From NCBI RefSeq assembly GCF_000002995.4, contig NW_025062476.1, positions 372,001-436,000 of the forward strand: a stretch of DNA of 64,000 nucleotides, written 5' to 3'. Each line of letters begins with the position of its first letter. Position 1 is the stretch's first letter. Shown piece after piece: positions 11,801 to 25,196 of the stretch. The DNA comes from Brugia malayi. Its lineage: Eukaryota; Nematoda; Chromadorea; Rhabditida; Onchocercidae. Both the position numbers and the translations under genes were made by a program. The notes under the pieces are model-generated. The model did no database searches and was not told the DNA's origin. It saw only the letters and a list, made by a program, of their open reading frames with translations.

Positions 11801-14800
11801 GTATCGTTCACCTTTTTTCGCTGTAAATTCAGTACTTGTTTGTGTTTCCGATATGAAGGATCCGTCACCATGTAAAACATCGGAATCTTGCGGTTTTGAT
11901 GCCGGATATCGCTCTCCTGTCCTGCCTACATAATCCTGATGCGAAACCGTTTCGCTGATGATATGTCCTTCTCTCTGAAACCAATCCCGAAAATAGGACA
12001 AATTTCAAGATTTTACGATTTTATTAAATTAAAATGAAGCAAACCTTCCATAAATCAGATTCAACTGGACGTTTCGCATCGTATCGTTCACCTTTTTTCG
12101 CTGTAAATTCAGTACTTGTTTGTGTTTCCGATGTGAAGGATCCGTCACCATGTAAAACATCGGAATCTTGCGGTTTTGATGCCGGATATCGCTCTCCTGT
12201 CCTGCCTACATAATCCTGATGCGAAACCGTTTCACTGATGATATGTCCTTCTCTCTGAAATCAATCCGGTCGCTGAAACCAATCCCGAAAATAGGACAAA
12301 TTTCAAGATTTTACGATTTTATTAATTAAAATGAAGCAAACCTTCCATAAATCAGATTCAACTGGACGTTTCGCATCGTATCGTTCACCTTTTTTCGCTG
12401 TAAATTCAGTACTTGTTTGTGTTTCCGATGTGAAGGATCCGTCACCATGTAAAACATCGGAATCTTGCGGTTTTGATGCCGGATATCGCTCTCCTGTCCT
12501 GCCTACATAATCCTGATGCGAAACCGTTTCACTGATGATATGTCCTTCTCTCTGAAATCAATCCGGTCGCTGAAACCAATCCCGAAAATAGGACAAATTT
12601 CAAGATTTTACGATTTTATTAATTAAAATGAAGCAAACCTTCCATAAATCAGATTCAACTGGACGTTTCGCATCGTATCGTTCACCTTTTATCGCTGTAA
12701 ATTCAGTACTTGTTTGTGTTTCCGATATGAAGGATCCGTCAGCATGTAAAACATCGGAATCTTGCGGTTTTGATGCCGGATATCGCTCTCCTGTCCTGCC
12801 TACATAATCCTGATGCGAAACCGTTTCGCTGATGATATGTCCTTCTCTCTGAAACCAATCCCGAAAATAGGACAAATTTCAAGATTTTACGATTTTATTA
12901 AATTAAAATGAAGCAAACCTTCCATAAATCAGATTCAACTGGACGTTTCGCATCGTATCGTTCACCTTTTTTCGCTGTAAATTCAGTACTTGTTTGTGTT
13001 TCCGATATGAAGGATCCGTCACCATGTAAAACATCGGAATCTTGCGGTTTTGATGCCGGATATCGCTCTCCTGTCCTGCCTACATAATCCTGATGCGAAA
13101 CCGTTTCGCTGATGATATGTCCTTCTCTCTGAAACCAATCCCGAAAATAGGACAAATTTCAAGATTTTACGATTTTATTAATTAAAATGAAGCAAACCTT
13201 CCATAAATCAGATTCAACTGGACGTTTCGCATCGTATCGTTCACCTTTTTTCGCTGTAAATTCAGTACTTGTTTGTGTTTCCGATATGAAGGATCCGTCA
13301 CCATGTAAAACATCGGAATCTTGCGGTTTTGATGCCGGATATCGCTCTCCTGTCCTGCCTACATAATCCTGATGCGAAACCGTTTCGCTGATGATATGTC
13401 CTTCTCTCTGAAACCAATCCCGAAAATAGGACAAATTTCAAGATTTTACGATTTTATTAAATTAAAATGAAGCAAACCTTCCATAAATCAGATTCAACTG
13501 GACGTTTCGCATCGTATCGTTCACCTTTTTTCGCTGTAAATTCAGTACTTGTTTGTGTTTCCGATATGAAGGATCCGTCACCATGTAAAACATCGGAATC
13601 TTGCGGTTTTGATGCCGGATATCGCTCTCCTGTCCTGCCTACATAATCCTGATGCGAAACCGTTTCGCTGATGATATGTCCTTCTCTCTGAAACCAATCC
13701 CGAAAATAGGACAAATTTCAAGATTTTACGATTTTATTAATTAAAATGAAGCAAACCTTCCATAAATCAGATTCAACTGGACGTTTCGCATCGTATCGTT
13801 CACCTTTTTTCGCTGTAAATTCAGTACTTGTTTGTGTTTCCGATATGAAGGATCCGTCACCATGTAAAACATCGGAATCTTGCGGTTTTGATGCCGGATA
13901 TCGCTCTCCTGTCCTGCCTACATAATCCTGATGCGAAACCGTTTCACTGATGATATGTCCTTCTCTCTGAAATCAATCCGGTCGCTGAAACCAATCCCGA
14001 AAATAGGACAAATTACAAGATTTTACGATTTTATTAAATTAAAATGAAGCAAACCTTCCATAAATCAGATTCAACTGGACGTTTCGCATCGTATCGTTCA
14101 CCTTTTTTCGCTGTAAATTCAGTACTTGTTTGTGTTTCCGATATGAAGGATCCGTCACCATGTAAAACATCGGAATCTTGCGGTTTTGATGCCGGATATC
14201 GCTCTCCTGTCCTGCCTACATAATCCTGATGCGAAACCGTTTCACTGGTGATATGTCCTTCCCTCTGAAACCAATCCGATCGCTTTAATTTAGACGAATT
14301 TCAAGATTTTACGATTTTATTAAATTAAAATGAAGCAAACCTTCCATAAATCAGATTCAACTGGACGTTTCGCATCGTATCGTTCACCTTTTTTCGCTGT
14401 AAATTCAGTACTTGTTTGTGTTTCCGATATGAAGGATCCGTCACCATGTAAAACATCGGAATCTTGCGGTTTTGATGCCGGATATCGCTCTCCTGTCCTG
14501 CCTACATAATCCTGATGCGAAACCGTTTCACTGGTGATATGTCCTTCCCTCTGAAACCAATCCGATCGCTTTAATTTAGACGAATTTCAAGATTTTACGA
14601 TTTTATTAAATTAAAATGAAGCAAACCTTCCATAAATCAGATTCAACTGGACGTTTCGCATCGTATCGTTCACCTTTTTTCGCTGTAAATTCAGTACTTG
14701 TTTGTGTTTCCGATATGAAGGATCCGTCACCATGTAAAACATCGGAATCTTGCGGTTTTGATGCCGGATATCGCTCTCCTGTCCTGCCTACATAATCCTG

Positions 14801-17800
14801 ATGCGAAACCGTTTCGCTGATGATATGTCCTTCTCTCTGAAACCAATCCCGAAAATAGGACAAATTTCAAGATTTTACGATTTTATTAAATTAAAATGAA
14901 GCAAACCTTCCATAAATCAGATTCAACTGGACGTTTCGCATCGTATCGTTCACCTTTTTTCGCTGTAAATTCAGTACTTGTTTGTGTTTCCGATGTGAAG
15001 GATCCGTCACCATGTAAAACATCGGAATCTTGCGGTTTTGATGCCGGATATCGCTCTCCTGTCCTGCCTACATAATCCTGATGCGAAACCGTTTCACTGA
15101 TGATATGTCCTTCTCTCTGAAATCAATCCGGTCGCTGAAACCAATCCCGAAAATAGGACAAATTTCAAGATTTTACGATTTTATTAAATTAAAATGAAGC
15201 AAACCTTCCATAAATCAGATTCAACTGGACGTTTCGCATCGTATCGTTCACCTTTTTTCGCTGTAAATTCAGTACTTGTTTGTGTTTCCGATATGAAGGA
15301 TCCGTCACCATGTAAAACATCGGAATCTTGCGGTTTTGATGCCGGATATCGCTCTCCTGTCCTGCCTACATAATCCTGATGCGAAACCGTTTCACTGGTG
15401 ATATGTCCTTCCCTCTGAAACCAATCCGATCGCTTTAATTTAGACGAATTTCAAGATTTTACGATTTTATTAAATTAAAATGAAGCAAACCTTCCATAAA
15501 TCAGATTCAACTGGACGTTTCGCATCGTATCGTTCACCTTTTTTCGCTGTAAATTCAGTACTTGTTTGTGTTTCCGATATGAAGGATCCGTCACCATGTA
15601 AAACATCGGAATCTTGCGGTTTTGATGCCGGATATCGCTCTCCTGTCCTGCCTACATAATCCTGATGCGAAACCGTTTCGCTGATGATATGTCCTTCTCT
15701 CTGAAACCAATCCCGAAAATAGGACAAATTTCAAGATTTTACGATTTTATTAAATTAAAATGAAGCAAACCTTCCATAAATCAGATTCAACTGGACGTTT
15801 CGCATCGTATCGTTCACCTTTTTTCGCTGTAAATTCAGTACTTGTTTGTGTTTCCGATATGAAGGATCCGTCACCATGTAAAACATCGGAATCTTGCGGT
15901 TTTGATGCCGGATATCGCTCTCCTGTCCTGCCTACATAATCCTGATGCGAAACCGTTTCGCTGATGATATGTCCTTCTCTCTGAAACCAATCCCGAAAAT
16001 AGGACAAATTTCAAGATTTTACGATTTTATTAATTAAAATGAAGCAAACCTTCCATAAATCAGATTCAACTGGACGTTTCGCATCGTATCGTTCACCTTT
16101 TTTCGCTGTAAATTCAGTACTTGTTTGTGTTTCCGATATGAAGGATCCGTCACCATGTAAAACATCGGAATCTTGCGGTTTTGATGCCGGATATCGCTCT
16201 CCTGTCCTGCCTACATAATCCTGATGCGAAACCGTTTCGCTGATGATATGTCCTTCTCTCTGAAACCAATCCCGAAAATAGGACAAATTTCAAGATTTTA
16301 CGATTTTATTAAATTAAAATGAAGCAAACCTTCCATAAATCAGATTCAACTGGACGTTTCGCATCGTATCGTTCACCTTTTTTCGCTGTAAATTCAGTAC
16401 TTGTTTGTGTTTCCGATATGAAGGATCCGTCAGCATGTAAAACATCGGAATCTTGCGGTTTTGATGCCGGATATCGCTCTCCTGTCCTGCCTACATAATC
16501 CTGATGCGAAACCGTTTCGCTGATGATATGTCCTTCTCTCTGAAACCAATCCCGAAAATAGGACAAATTTCAAGATTTTACGATTTTATTAAATTAAAAT
16601 GAAGCAAACCTTCCATAAATCAGATTCAACTGGACGTTTCGCATCGTATCGTTCACCTTTTTTCGCTGTAAATTCAGTACTTGTTTGTGTTTCCGATATG
16701 AAGGATCCGTCACCATGTAAAACATCGGAATCTTGCGGTTTTGATGCCGGATATCGCTCTCCTGTCCTGCCTACATAATCCTGATGCGAAACCGTTTCGC
16801 TGATGATATGTCCTTCTCTCTGAAACCAATCCCGAAAATAGGACAAATTTCAAGATTTTACGATTTTATTAATTAAAATGAAGCAAACCTTCCATAAATC
16901 AGATTCAACTGGACGTTTCGCATCGTATCGTTCACCTTTTTTCGCTGTAAATTCAGTACTTGTTTGTGTTTCCGATATGAAGGATCCGTCACCATGTAAA
17001 ACATCGGAATCTTGCGGTTTTGATGCCGGATATCGCTCTCCTGTCCTGCCTACATAATCCTGATGCGAAACCGTTTCACTGGTGATATGTCCTTCCCTCT
17101 GAAACCAATCCGATCGCTTTAATTTAGACGAATTTCAAGATTTTACGATTTTATTAAATTAAAATGAAGCAAACCTTCCATAAATCAGATTCAACTGGAC
17201 GTTTCGCATCGTATCGTTCACCTTTTTTCGCTGTAAATTCAGTACTTGTTTGTGTTTCCGATATGAAGGATCCGTCACCATGTAAAACATCGGAATCTTG
17301 CGGTTTTGATGCCGGATATCGCTCTCCTGTCCTGCCTACATAATCCTGATGCGAAACCATTTCGCTGATGATATGTCCTTCTCTCTGAAACCAATCCCGA
17401 AAATAGGACAAATTTCAAGATTTTACGATTTTATTAAATTAAAATGAAGCAAACCTTCCATAAATCAGATTCAACTGGACGTTTCGCATCGTATCGTTCA
17501 CCTTTTTTCGCTGTAAATTCAGTACTTGTTTGTGTTTCCGATATGAAGGATCCGTCACCATGTAAAACATCGGAATCTTGCGGTTTTGATGCCGGATATC
17601 GCTCTCCTGTCCTGCCTACATAATCCTGATGCGAAACCGTTTCACTGGTGATATGTCCTTCCCTCTGAAACCAATCCGATCGCTTTAATTTAGACGAATT
17701 TCAAGATTTTACGATTTTATTAAATTAAAATGAAGCAAACCTTCCATAAATCAGATTCAACTGGACGTTTCGCATCGTATCGTTCACCTTTTTTCGCTGT

Positions 17801-18861
17801 AAATTCAGTACTTGTTTGTGTTTCCGATATGAAGGATCCGTCACCATGTAAAACATCGGAATCTTGCGGTTTTGATGCCGGATATCGCTCTCCTGTCCTG
17901 CCTACATAATCCTGATGCGAAACCGTTTCACTGGTGATATGTCCTTCCCTCTGAAACCAATCCGATCGCTTTAATTTAGACGAATTTCAAGATTTTACGA
18001 TTTTATTAAATTAAAATGAAGCAAACCTTCCATAAATCAGATTCAACTGGACGTTTCGCATCGTATCGTTCACCTTTTTTCGCTGTAAATTCAGTACTTG
18101 TTTGTGTTTCCGATATGAAGGATCCGTCACCATGTAAAACATCGGAATCTTGCGGTTTTGATGCCGGATATCGCTCTCCTGTCCTGCCTACATAATCCTG
18201 ATGCGAAACCGTTTCACTGGTGATATGTCCTTCCCTCTGAAACCAATCCGATCGCTTTAATTTAGACGAATTTCAAGATTTTACGATTTTATTAAATTAA
18301 AATGAAGCAAACCTTCCATAAATCAGATTCAACTGGACGTTTCGCATCGTATCGTTCAACTTTTTTCGCTGTAAATTCAGTACTTGTTTGTGTTTCCGAT
18401 ATGAAGGATCCGTCACCATACGAAATATCGGAATCCTATAATTTAATGCTTGATTGTTGTCATTATTTTTTTCTGTTTTTCTAATCAGTTTTTTTTTTTT
18501 TTTTTTGAAAACGTTCTGATCATTTTGTTTTGCTGCTAGGAGGATTTTTCTGGGTTAATGCTATATGACCATATTAAAATATTTTCGCCTGAAAAATGAC
18601 AGAAACTTTTCATATCTGCTATAAATAGTATTTGAATAGCTAGTCATTATTTGATTTAAATTTTTTTACCTCCCATATTTCTGATTTGGTAGGTCGTTTG
18701 ACTCCGCTTCGCTCGTTGGTTTTTGCGGTATGTTCAGTCCTGGCATAGACTGGTGGTAGCGATATTTTATTGCCAGAAAGGATCTCACTATGTTGGTATC
18801 TCCCTTTTGTTCTATTGTAGCGGTGACTTCTTTCTGTCTCATCTTCTTGACGTACGCTTCT
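5871..18861 (-). CDS. Giant tandem-exon repeat protein (about 36 x 70-residue units)
   Basis: A minus-strand gene of about 2,800 residues, dominated by an array of identical exons. The 5'-most supported exon is 18670-18861, ending in a diverged unit (ARTEHTAKTNERSGVKRPTK). Next comes a half unit at 18313-18435, then 35 exons of 210 bases from 18300 down to 8339. A diverged unit of exactly 210 bases follows at 6955-7164. Unique 3' exons are 6695-6830, 6307-6614 and 5871-6014 (TAA). All these exons join in phase; the repeat exons are phase 0 at both ends, so copy-number change never breaks the frame. Each unit holds two related modules, one with SETVSHQDYVGRTGERYPAS and one with SETQTSTEFTAKKGERYDAK, each ending in an SD(V/L)(L/W) motif. 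No signal peptide or membrane span is visible, so the protein is probably intracellular and structural. The unique C-terminus ends GGHHFYEPKADDV. The module spacing loosely recalls SAXO/MAP6 microtubule-binding modules, but that is a guess. The start codon is not fixed. Confidence 0.8.
8339..18435 (-). repeat. Array of 35 complete + 1 partial exon-intron units (279-298 bp)
   Basis: Thirty-six occurrences of the same unit start at regular intervals (reference ATG on the + strand at 8328, 8608, 8906, 9204, 9501 and so on to 18302). Spacings fall into three classes: 279/280 (20 units), 286 (7 units) and 297/298 (8 units). The exon part is constant in length (210 bases); all length variation sits in the intron. 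Few exon variants are seen: GSFT/GSFI, HGD/HAD, one K-to-I change (copy at 12628) and one T-to-M change (copy at 17164). Introns are almost as conserved as exons, which indicates recent expansion or strong homogenisation. The 18302 copy is truncated upstream and marks the old edge of the array. Confidence 0.97.
9204..12033. repeat. Tandem duplication of a 1,415-bp five-unit block
   Basis: Unit starts at 9204, 9501, 9780, 10060 and 10339 recur at 10619, 10916, 11195, 11475 and 11754, each exactly 1,415 bases on. The next two starts (12034, 12331) still match this offset; 12628 does not. Private variants travel with the block: the CATCATATCG variant (copies at 9780 and 11195) and the HAD variant (copies at 9501 and 10916). 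This is a higher-order duplication inside the exon array, probably from unequal crossing-over. Confidence 0.9.
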
Positions 18862-19996
18862 CTTAAACGTGTTAAGTAACTTTAGTTCAAGCTTATCAAG
18901 CTTAAACATAAATTCATTTCCAATAGCTTTTATTCTTATATTCATTTGTTAATGGAGGTTTTCTGATAAAGTTACACAGTTCAAAAAGCTTAGTGACCTA
19001 TTATTGTGTGTTATTGTTTTTTTATTACTATAATTGTTCTTTTTTTTTTTTTAGTCGAACTAACAAATTCTATTCAATTTTATAAATTCCAGATAATTCC
19101 AGTTTGTAGTTGGAAAACGTATTTAGTAGAATAGAAGTGAAAAATCAGTAAATCTGTTCGATTAAAATTAAACAAAGAATTTACAATGTTATAATTTCAT
19201 TAGTGGACATTTTTCACTTTTCTTAGTTGTCAAAAACTTGTGGAAAAATTTTTTAGAGAGATATAAGGAATGAATTTCTCAGTCAAATAAATAAATGATG
19301 AAGAAAAGATGGAAGCAAATATTTAGAGGAAAATGAAATGATGAAAAGATTGCTAAGTCAGTAAGGAAGTGGTTTATATGTACTAATTAAGGAAGAGAAG
19401 ACAATTTCTTAATCATTCGCAATAACCTTTTATTATTTTTAAAAGACTATGCAGACATGTCATCTGCCTTAGTTAATTACATGTCAACTAAACAGGACAA
19501 ACCTGAACTATTCTGCAGATTTACCACTTCACCGAATCATCTTGGCTCAAATATCTTATCTAGTTAAAGTCTTTAAATATTTAACAAATAATATCTCAAT
19601 TAATTGTCAAGAAGAATAAAATTACGTCTGAGTTGATAAATTCATAACAATTTTTTTAATGTAATATTTATAGAAACTTTTCTTAATGAAAGAATATTTC
19701 TTGAAAAATTGGTGAAATAATTCTTTCTCACTTTTTCACTTTAAAAATTTGGAGCATTTTCTTGATTTGAATTCATAAATTCTTTCTAGTAGTTTAGTGT
19801 TGAATTATAGATCGAAAATCATAGAAAGGAGAAGATGAAAAATGAAAAAAAGTGAATTCATGAACATCTAGTAAAATTGCATAACCTATTAAACAGTATA
19901 TATGAATATTTCAAAACGATTTAAAAATCGTTGATTTCAAATTTCCTAAACAAAAATTAAACTGCTAACATCAATCGATTGCAAAATCAAGCCAAC

Positions 19997-20316
19997 GTTA
20001 TCACGTGTCTCAGCTGATCGGTCTTTTCGACGTCCAACTATAACTGAATGTTTATTGTCACCGTTGAAAGGATCTTCATACTTGCTAGAGTACTGACGTA
20101 ATGACCTTTCACCTGTAACTGTAAATGATGTTAAAAAAAATTATAACAATCTCAAAAAACATTTACTAAATAATACAGCTGAATATCATAATATTTAAAA
20201 AAGAAATTCGAGGAGAAATCTCCATTCATTTCTTAATTTTTTAATTCCTCACGGGCAAAATTATTTTCTCTGCCTCCATTTGGTTGACTATTGTCCTTGT
20301 CACTTCCGAAAACAAT
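19997..20316 (-). other. Two candidate 5' exons of the tandem-exon gene
   Basis: Minus-strand segments 20253-20316 and 19997-20112 have good acceptors (TTTTGCAG and GTTACAG) and join in phase 1 through a CCC|GTGAGG donor. They read VFGSDKDNSQPNGGREN and ERSLRQYSSKYEDPFNGDNK. A donor at AAC|GTTGGC ends the second in phase 0, which fits the exon at 18861. The GER...D.F.GD spacing faintly resembles the repeat modules downstream. They may belong to that gene or to a separate short gene; no start codon was found. Confidence 0.35.
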
Positions 20317-22425
20317 CTGCAAAATTATTTCGAATCAGATGAAATTTGAGGGGAGTTCGAGTTACTTAAAGCTTTATTTGATAATTTCAGAAAGCTTTTT
20401 AAAAAGGCAACGGATGATATGAAAGGTTCAGTGAACAAAGTGAGATGTAATGAAATCGTTAACTCTCAATCATCAGTTCTGACTCAAATTTAAAACGAAT
20501 ACTTTGAAAATAGATTAAAGAATGAAAGAAATACTTGCAATTCTTCCAACGTGAATCAGCAAGAAGGGAGAGGTAAAACAGAGTCATAGGTGACTGATTT
20601 TTCTTTTTGTTTTAGACCGAAAAAATAAGGTAGGTAACCTTTATAGCATTGTAGTCCAAAGATTTAATACGCAACAGCGCAGACATATATGAGAATTTCC
20701 TCGCCAATTTCAATAATACCCTACCGAGGATTCATAATTTCGACGTCGCAAAACACTCGAACTCATACGCGTATTCACAGCTTTCTCTTTTGCATCTGTG
20801 TGAAATTGCGCCACATTTGCATTTTCATTTGCTGCAAATTTTGCGCCTTCTTGTGCGCATTGACTTTCACTGACAACACTCTAAAAAATATTTCTCAGAA
20901 GGATCATTCTGGAGTGTTTCTCCTTCATCAAAAGTTGAACCTTCCAGATAGCTGCTGAAATTAAGAACTTTTACAGTTGCAGTAAATAAATGGAAGCTTT
21001 CAAAAGTTCTCATAGAAAAGGACTGAAATCTTTCATGTAAATAAAAATTCCATTATGAAAGTAACAAAAAAAATTATTGTCTTTGTTTAGTGAATTAACA
21101 TAAAAGCAAACACTGATCATGCATCCATCACTGAGATCAATGTGATCTTTAACGGAAGATTTCTCGGGTTTCCTGATTACTTTTGAATGATTATCTCCGG
21201 TGATTACGGCATACTCCTGAAGTATTAATTCTTGAAGAGAAATTATGAAAGAATTACTAATTATAGATTAATCTTTGCCTGAAGTAGATGAAAAATTGTT
21301 TGTTTGCTGTTTTGAAATCATCTCATGGCAGATTTGTTCGCAAAAAATTTGTTCCGAGAAAATTTAGTCCAAACTTACCTTTTTATAAAAAGTATTTTGA
21401 TTTGAAGTTCCGATGCAAATTGAGCTAGCATTTCGATTGTTCGGGCAGCGATGTCTCCTGAAACAAATCCTTCTGAAATGTATTATACACTACTATTTGT
21501 GTCCCAATCTTAAAAATGACAAAATAAAAGTCTCGAAACAATTTTGCTTTATTATAATTAGTAAAAAATGAGCAAAAGTTTAATTTAAGCCTTACCCGCA
21601 CACACATATTTGACAAACACATTGAGTGTCGTGTGGCATTGGATGTTTAATTTATTTGAAGCATAATATGTAAAGAAAAATGGAAAAAAAATTCGTTAAT
21701 AATCGACAAGTATTCACTACCGAATATTTTCAAACCTGACAAGTTGTACTTTTCTGAGGAAATTTTTCCTAAAATAGCAAAAATGATGAGAATGTGACAG
21801 CATCGAAAGGGTGTCAAATACACGAATTATATGTTCAAATACATTTTTGAAGCACAATTTCATTTTCGGATTTAGAAAAAAATTACTCCGTTTGAATTGA
21901 TAATGTTCTTAGTTGAAATATTACTTTGGAAACTTTTTATGGAAAAATGACTGGGATATAACGATGGAAATGTCAATGAGACAAGGAAAGCGCATCTATA
22001 ATTTTTGGGAAAGTTGTAAAATCGAAATGTAATATCACGGTGATGATTTCGGAGACATTATTGAGTGGGTATATTGAATATAATTTGCTGCACTATCTTC
22101 ATCATTTTGTCATGAATTATTCCCCGAACAATCATTCATATGTAAACAACTTTTCATCAGCACTTGACTAAATCGAGTAAACTAGTTATTTCCAGAGAGA
22201 CACACACGGGATGACAATAGCCATTCACCCTTACTCACGTACGTACGTCTGTCTCACCTGAAATCTTAGCCTTAATTAGCATTTGCCTCATTAACACAAA
22301 ATACAATCGTATCGTCTATGTATGTTAGAGTTACATAGTTCTCCATTTATGCTCATTATTTGTTCATCTTTCTTTGTCAATTATGTTTCACTTTAATTGT
22401 TATCAATAATGAATAGAAAGTTTTA

Positions 22426-22460
22426 TATCATATCATATCATATCATATCATATCATATCA
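22426..22460. repeat. (TATCA)n microsatellite
   Basis: Seven consecutive TATCA units, intergenic. Confidence 0.9.
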
Positions 22461-24983
22461 TTACTATACTATGCTAATCCGCTTCAAACTTCAGTCATCA
22501 ATTATTAGATAGAAAAGTTTATTTTGATGCATGAAGGAGTGAAAGTTAGTGAGTTGAAGTTAAGTGATAGTTAGTTTCAAAATTGAAAATGTTTGCATGT
22601 TCGAGAAGGTAACATTAGAGGGAATAGTCTGCTTCCTCAATTAAATGAAGAGAGAGACTTTTCACTCAGAAAATTAAAATATGACATTATTGTATGAATT
22701 TAGTTTCGAAAAGAAAAAGAAAAGCATCCGTATCCCTAATTATTCTTAAATTTAATTGAATGACCGTAAAATAAACAGAAAACAGTAAAGCCTAGCACTC
22801 CCATAGTTAAATAAATGTAAATGGGTCATTTGTATGGTGAAACTTTGTCAGCAAACTTTCCACTCGGAAATTCTTTGAGCGATGACTAATTGTGTAGGTA
22901 TAACGAAAGTACATTTTGGTGAGTCCTTGTTTTTTTTTTTTGGAGAGCACAAAGCGGAAAACGATAAATTCAGCAAAATCGATTGCTCATAGTGAATGAG
23001 AAGGAATGGAAAAAACATGAGGAAGGGGTGCATTTTGATTGAGAAATGGACAAATAGCCAAATTTGACTTTAAAATGTTGGAATTGCAAGAAAAAAAGAA
23101 ACGAATTCACTTGATAATAACGAAATTGAAGTTTTTATAGACAATAATTGGTGGAAAGTCTCGATTAAGCCTTTTAATTTGCCTCAACTATTTGACCAAT
23201 TCCACAGTGTCTTTGCCTTTAACCAGATGTCTCTTCTAGATTGATCGAATCGTTGTCTGATCACGAAATCCTTACAAACAAATAAGAAGATCGGTGACGT
23301 CACTATGCCTGTTTTCCGATCAATCGATAAATTATCGATCGATCGGATTGCTGTCTCGAAATAAACTACAAAATGTTCTGTTATGAGCAAATAAATAAAC
23401 GAACAAAGTGTCCACACATTGTAAAAATTGGCTGTTAGAAATGATAAAAGAATTATAAATCGATTAGCGGAAAAGGTTTATTTGTCAGTGTGACAAATTG
23501 ATTAAAAAATGAAATTGGGGAGAGGGACGGAATACCACACATTCCGTTATTTACTGATTGAATTTGTTTTTTTGTTTACTAAGAAAAGATTATTTGTTTA
23601 TTATTTTACCAATGGTTTACCATTTTGCTTGCTATTAAAACTTACTGAAAACTAAAATTTAATGTAAACGCGACACGGAAATGACATTAAAAGTGCTTTC
23701 AATTAAAAGAACATCTCGAGAGTCTCTTGTGGTGCAGCCAAGAAAAAACAAATCTAGCAGAAACAAGGAGTTATCACCTAGTCAATTTCTCAATGAATGA
23801 CACTTCTCACGTAAGTGTAATTAAAGTTCCATTATGTGATCCGACTCTTTTATGTCAATTTTACCATACTGTCACGGGCAACTTTATCCATCAGTTCATT
23901 CTCCCGTGGATAATTTATATTCAGCAAAGGGTACAACGTCATCTGATATTAGTCACGGAGATTTCATAAATTATAACTATCAATGTTTGCGTTTGCGTCG
24001 CGCTCTTTCCTTTGAAGTAAATCCTTCTTTGTGCCTTGTAATTGAAAGCTAATAAAAAGCATTTTACTTTGTCACAATATCGATCAGACAGGTAGGATTG
24101 TGTGTCAATCTAACTTCAATGATAGTACGATGCAATGAAGTGCATAGATTGTACTCATTAATTTAATTTAATATGCTGCTGAATATATCCAACAAAAGGT
24201 GAACAATGAATCTTTTCTTTTCTTTGAATTAAGTGAACAGAAATTAAAAGAAGAGAACAAGCAGAATGAATTTTTAGAAATATTTGCTTGCAAATAAAAT
24301 TGAAGTACAAATAAGCAAATAAGCAAGAACAGTAATTAGATTTTGGAGTATTATGTCATCACTGTCTGACAAATGTCATCTCTTTTCTTTTAATCACTTT
24401 AATCAAATTAAACAAGCAAAATGAAATGGGACAGTGAGAGAGAGAGAGAGAGGCTTGCAAACATCAAAATTATAAAAGCTTTTGAATTTGCATCCATTTT
24501 TTTTGCTGGTCTATGTCGTCTTGCATACATTTGCTATCCATCAATTTACAGTGCACGATTAAATGAGAACGATAAATAGGTGAGTTGATAGACAGGTGAG
24601 CTGATAGACAGGTGAACTAATTACAAGAAGAACTTCGTGACATGAACTTTTCCAGCTGCTACCTGTACCACTTAGATTTTTCTTCGCATACACAACCATT
24701 TGCGCATAAATACTCGCACAAGCAATTCACTATTCCTTATGAAAACAAAAAGCTGGAATCTACGTTAATTATATTGAAGTATGTCACGTACAACTACACG
24801 TATCTCACTGAATACGAGAGAGAAGCGTGTCGGGACTTTTAATTGCGTCTCATAGATATGACCGGTTTTACTGGTGCAAAAACTTTCAGAAATAATGCCT
24901 AAGCTATTCCATTATGGTCTTAAGTACTTTTTTCAAATTTTATCCATTAAAATTAAATTTTTTTCACTGAAGATTATGGTTGT

Positions 24984-25196
24984 CGGGAAGTATCCATCAG
25001 TAAGAGAGATATTCGGGAAGTATCCATCAGTAAGAGAGATATTCGGGTAGTATCCATCAGTAAGAGAGATATTCGGGAAGTATCCATCAGTAAGAGAGAT
25101 ATTCGGGAAGTATCCATCAGTAAGAGAGATAGATATTCGGGAAGTATCCATCAGTGAGATAGATATTCGGGTAGTATCCATCAGTAAGAGAAACAG
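24984..25196. repeat. 30-bp minisatellite, 7 copies
   Basis: Seven copies of a 30-base unit containing GTATCCATCAGTAAGAGAGA lie head to tail. The unit length is a multiple of three, so both strands carry decapeptide frames (ISLTDGYFPN on minus; RDIREVSISK on plus). A 4-base GATA insertion in the fifth copy shifts the frame, and some copies carry in-frame TAG, which argues against coding. The last two copies are more diverged. Confidence 0.93.

Noticed and set aside
8328..18435. The 279-298 bp array as a CRISPR array or satellite DNA
   Set aside because: The repeated part is an open 70-codon exon with conserved splice sites, and nuclear introns exclude a prokaryotic locus.
20689..20958. 89-codon plus frame rich in Cys, Phe and Ile
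   Set aside because: No signal of splicing, family or codon bias; composition follows the AT-rich background.
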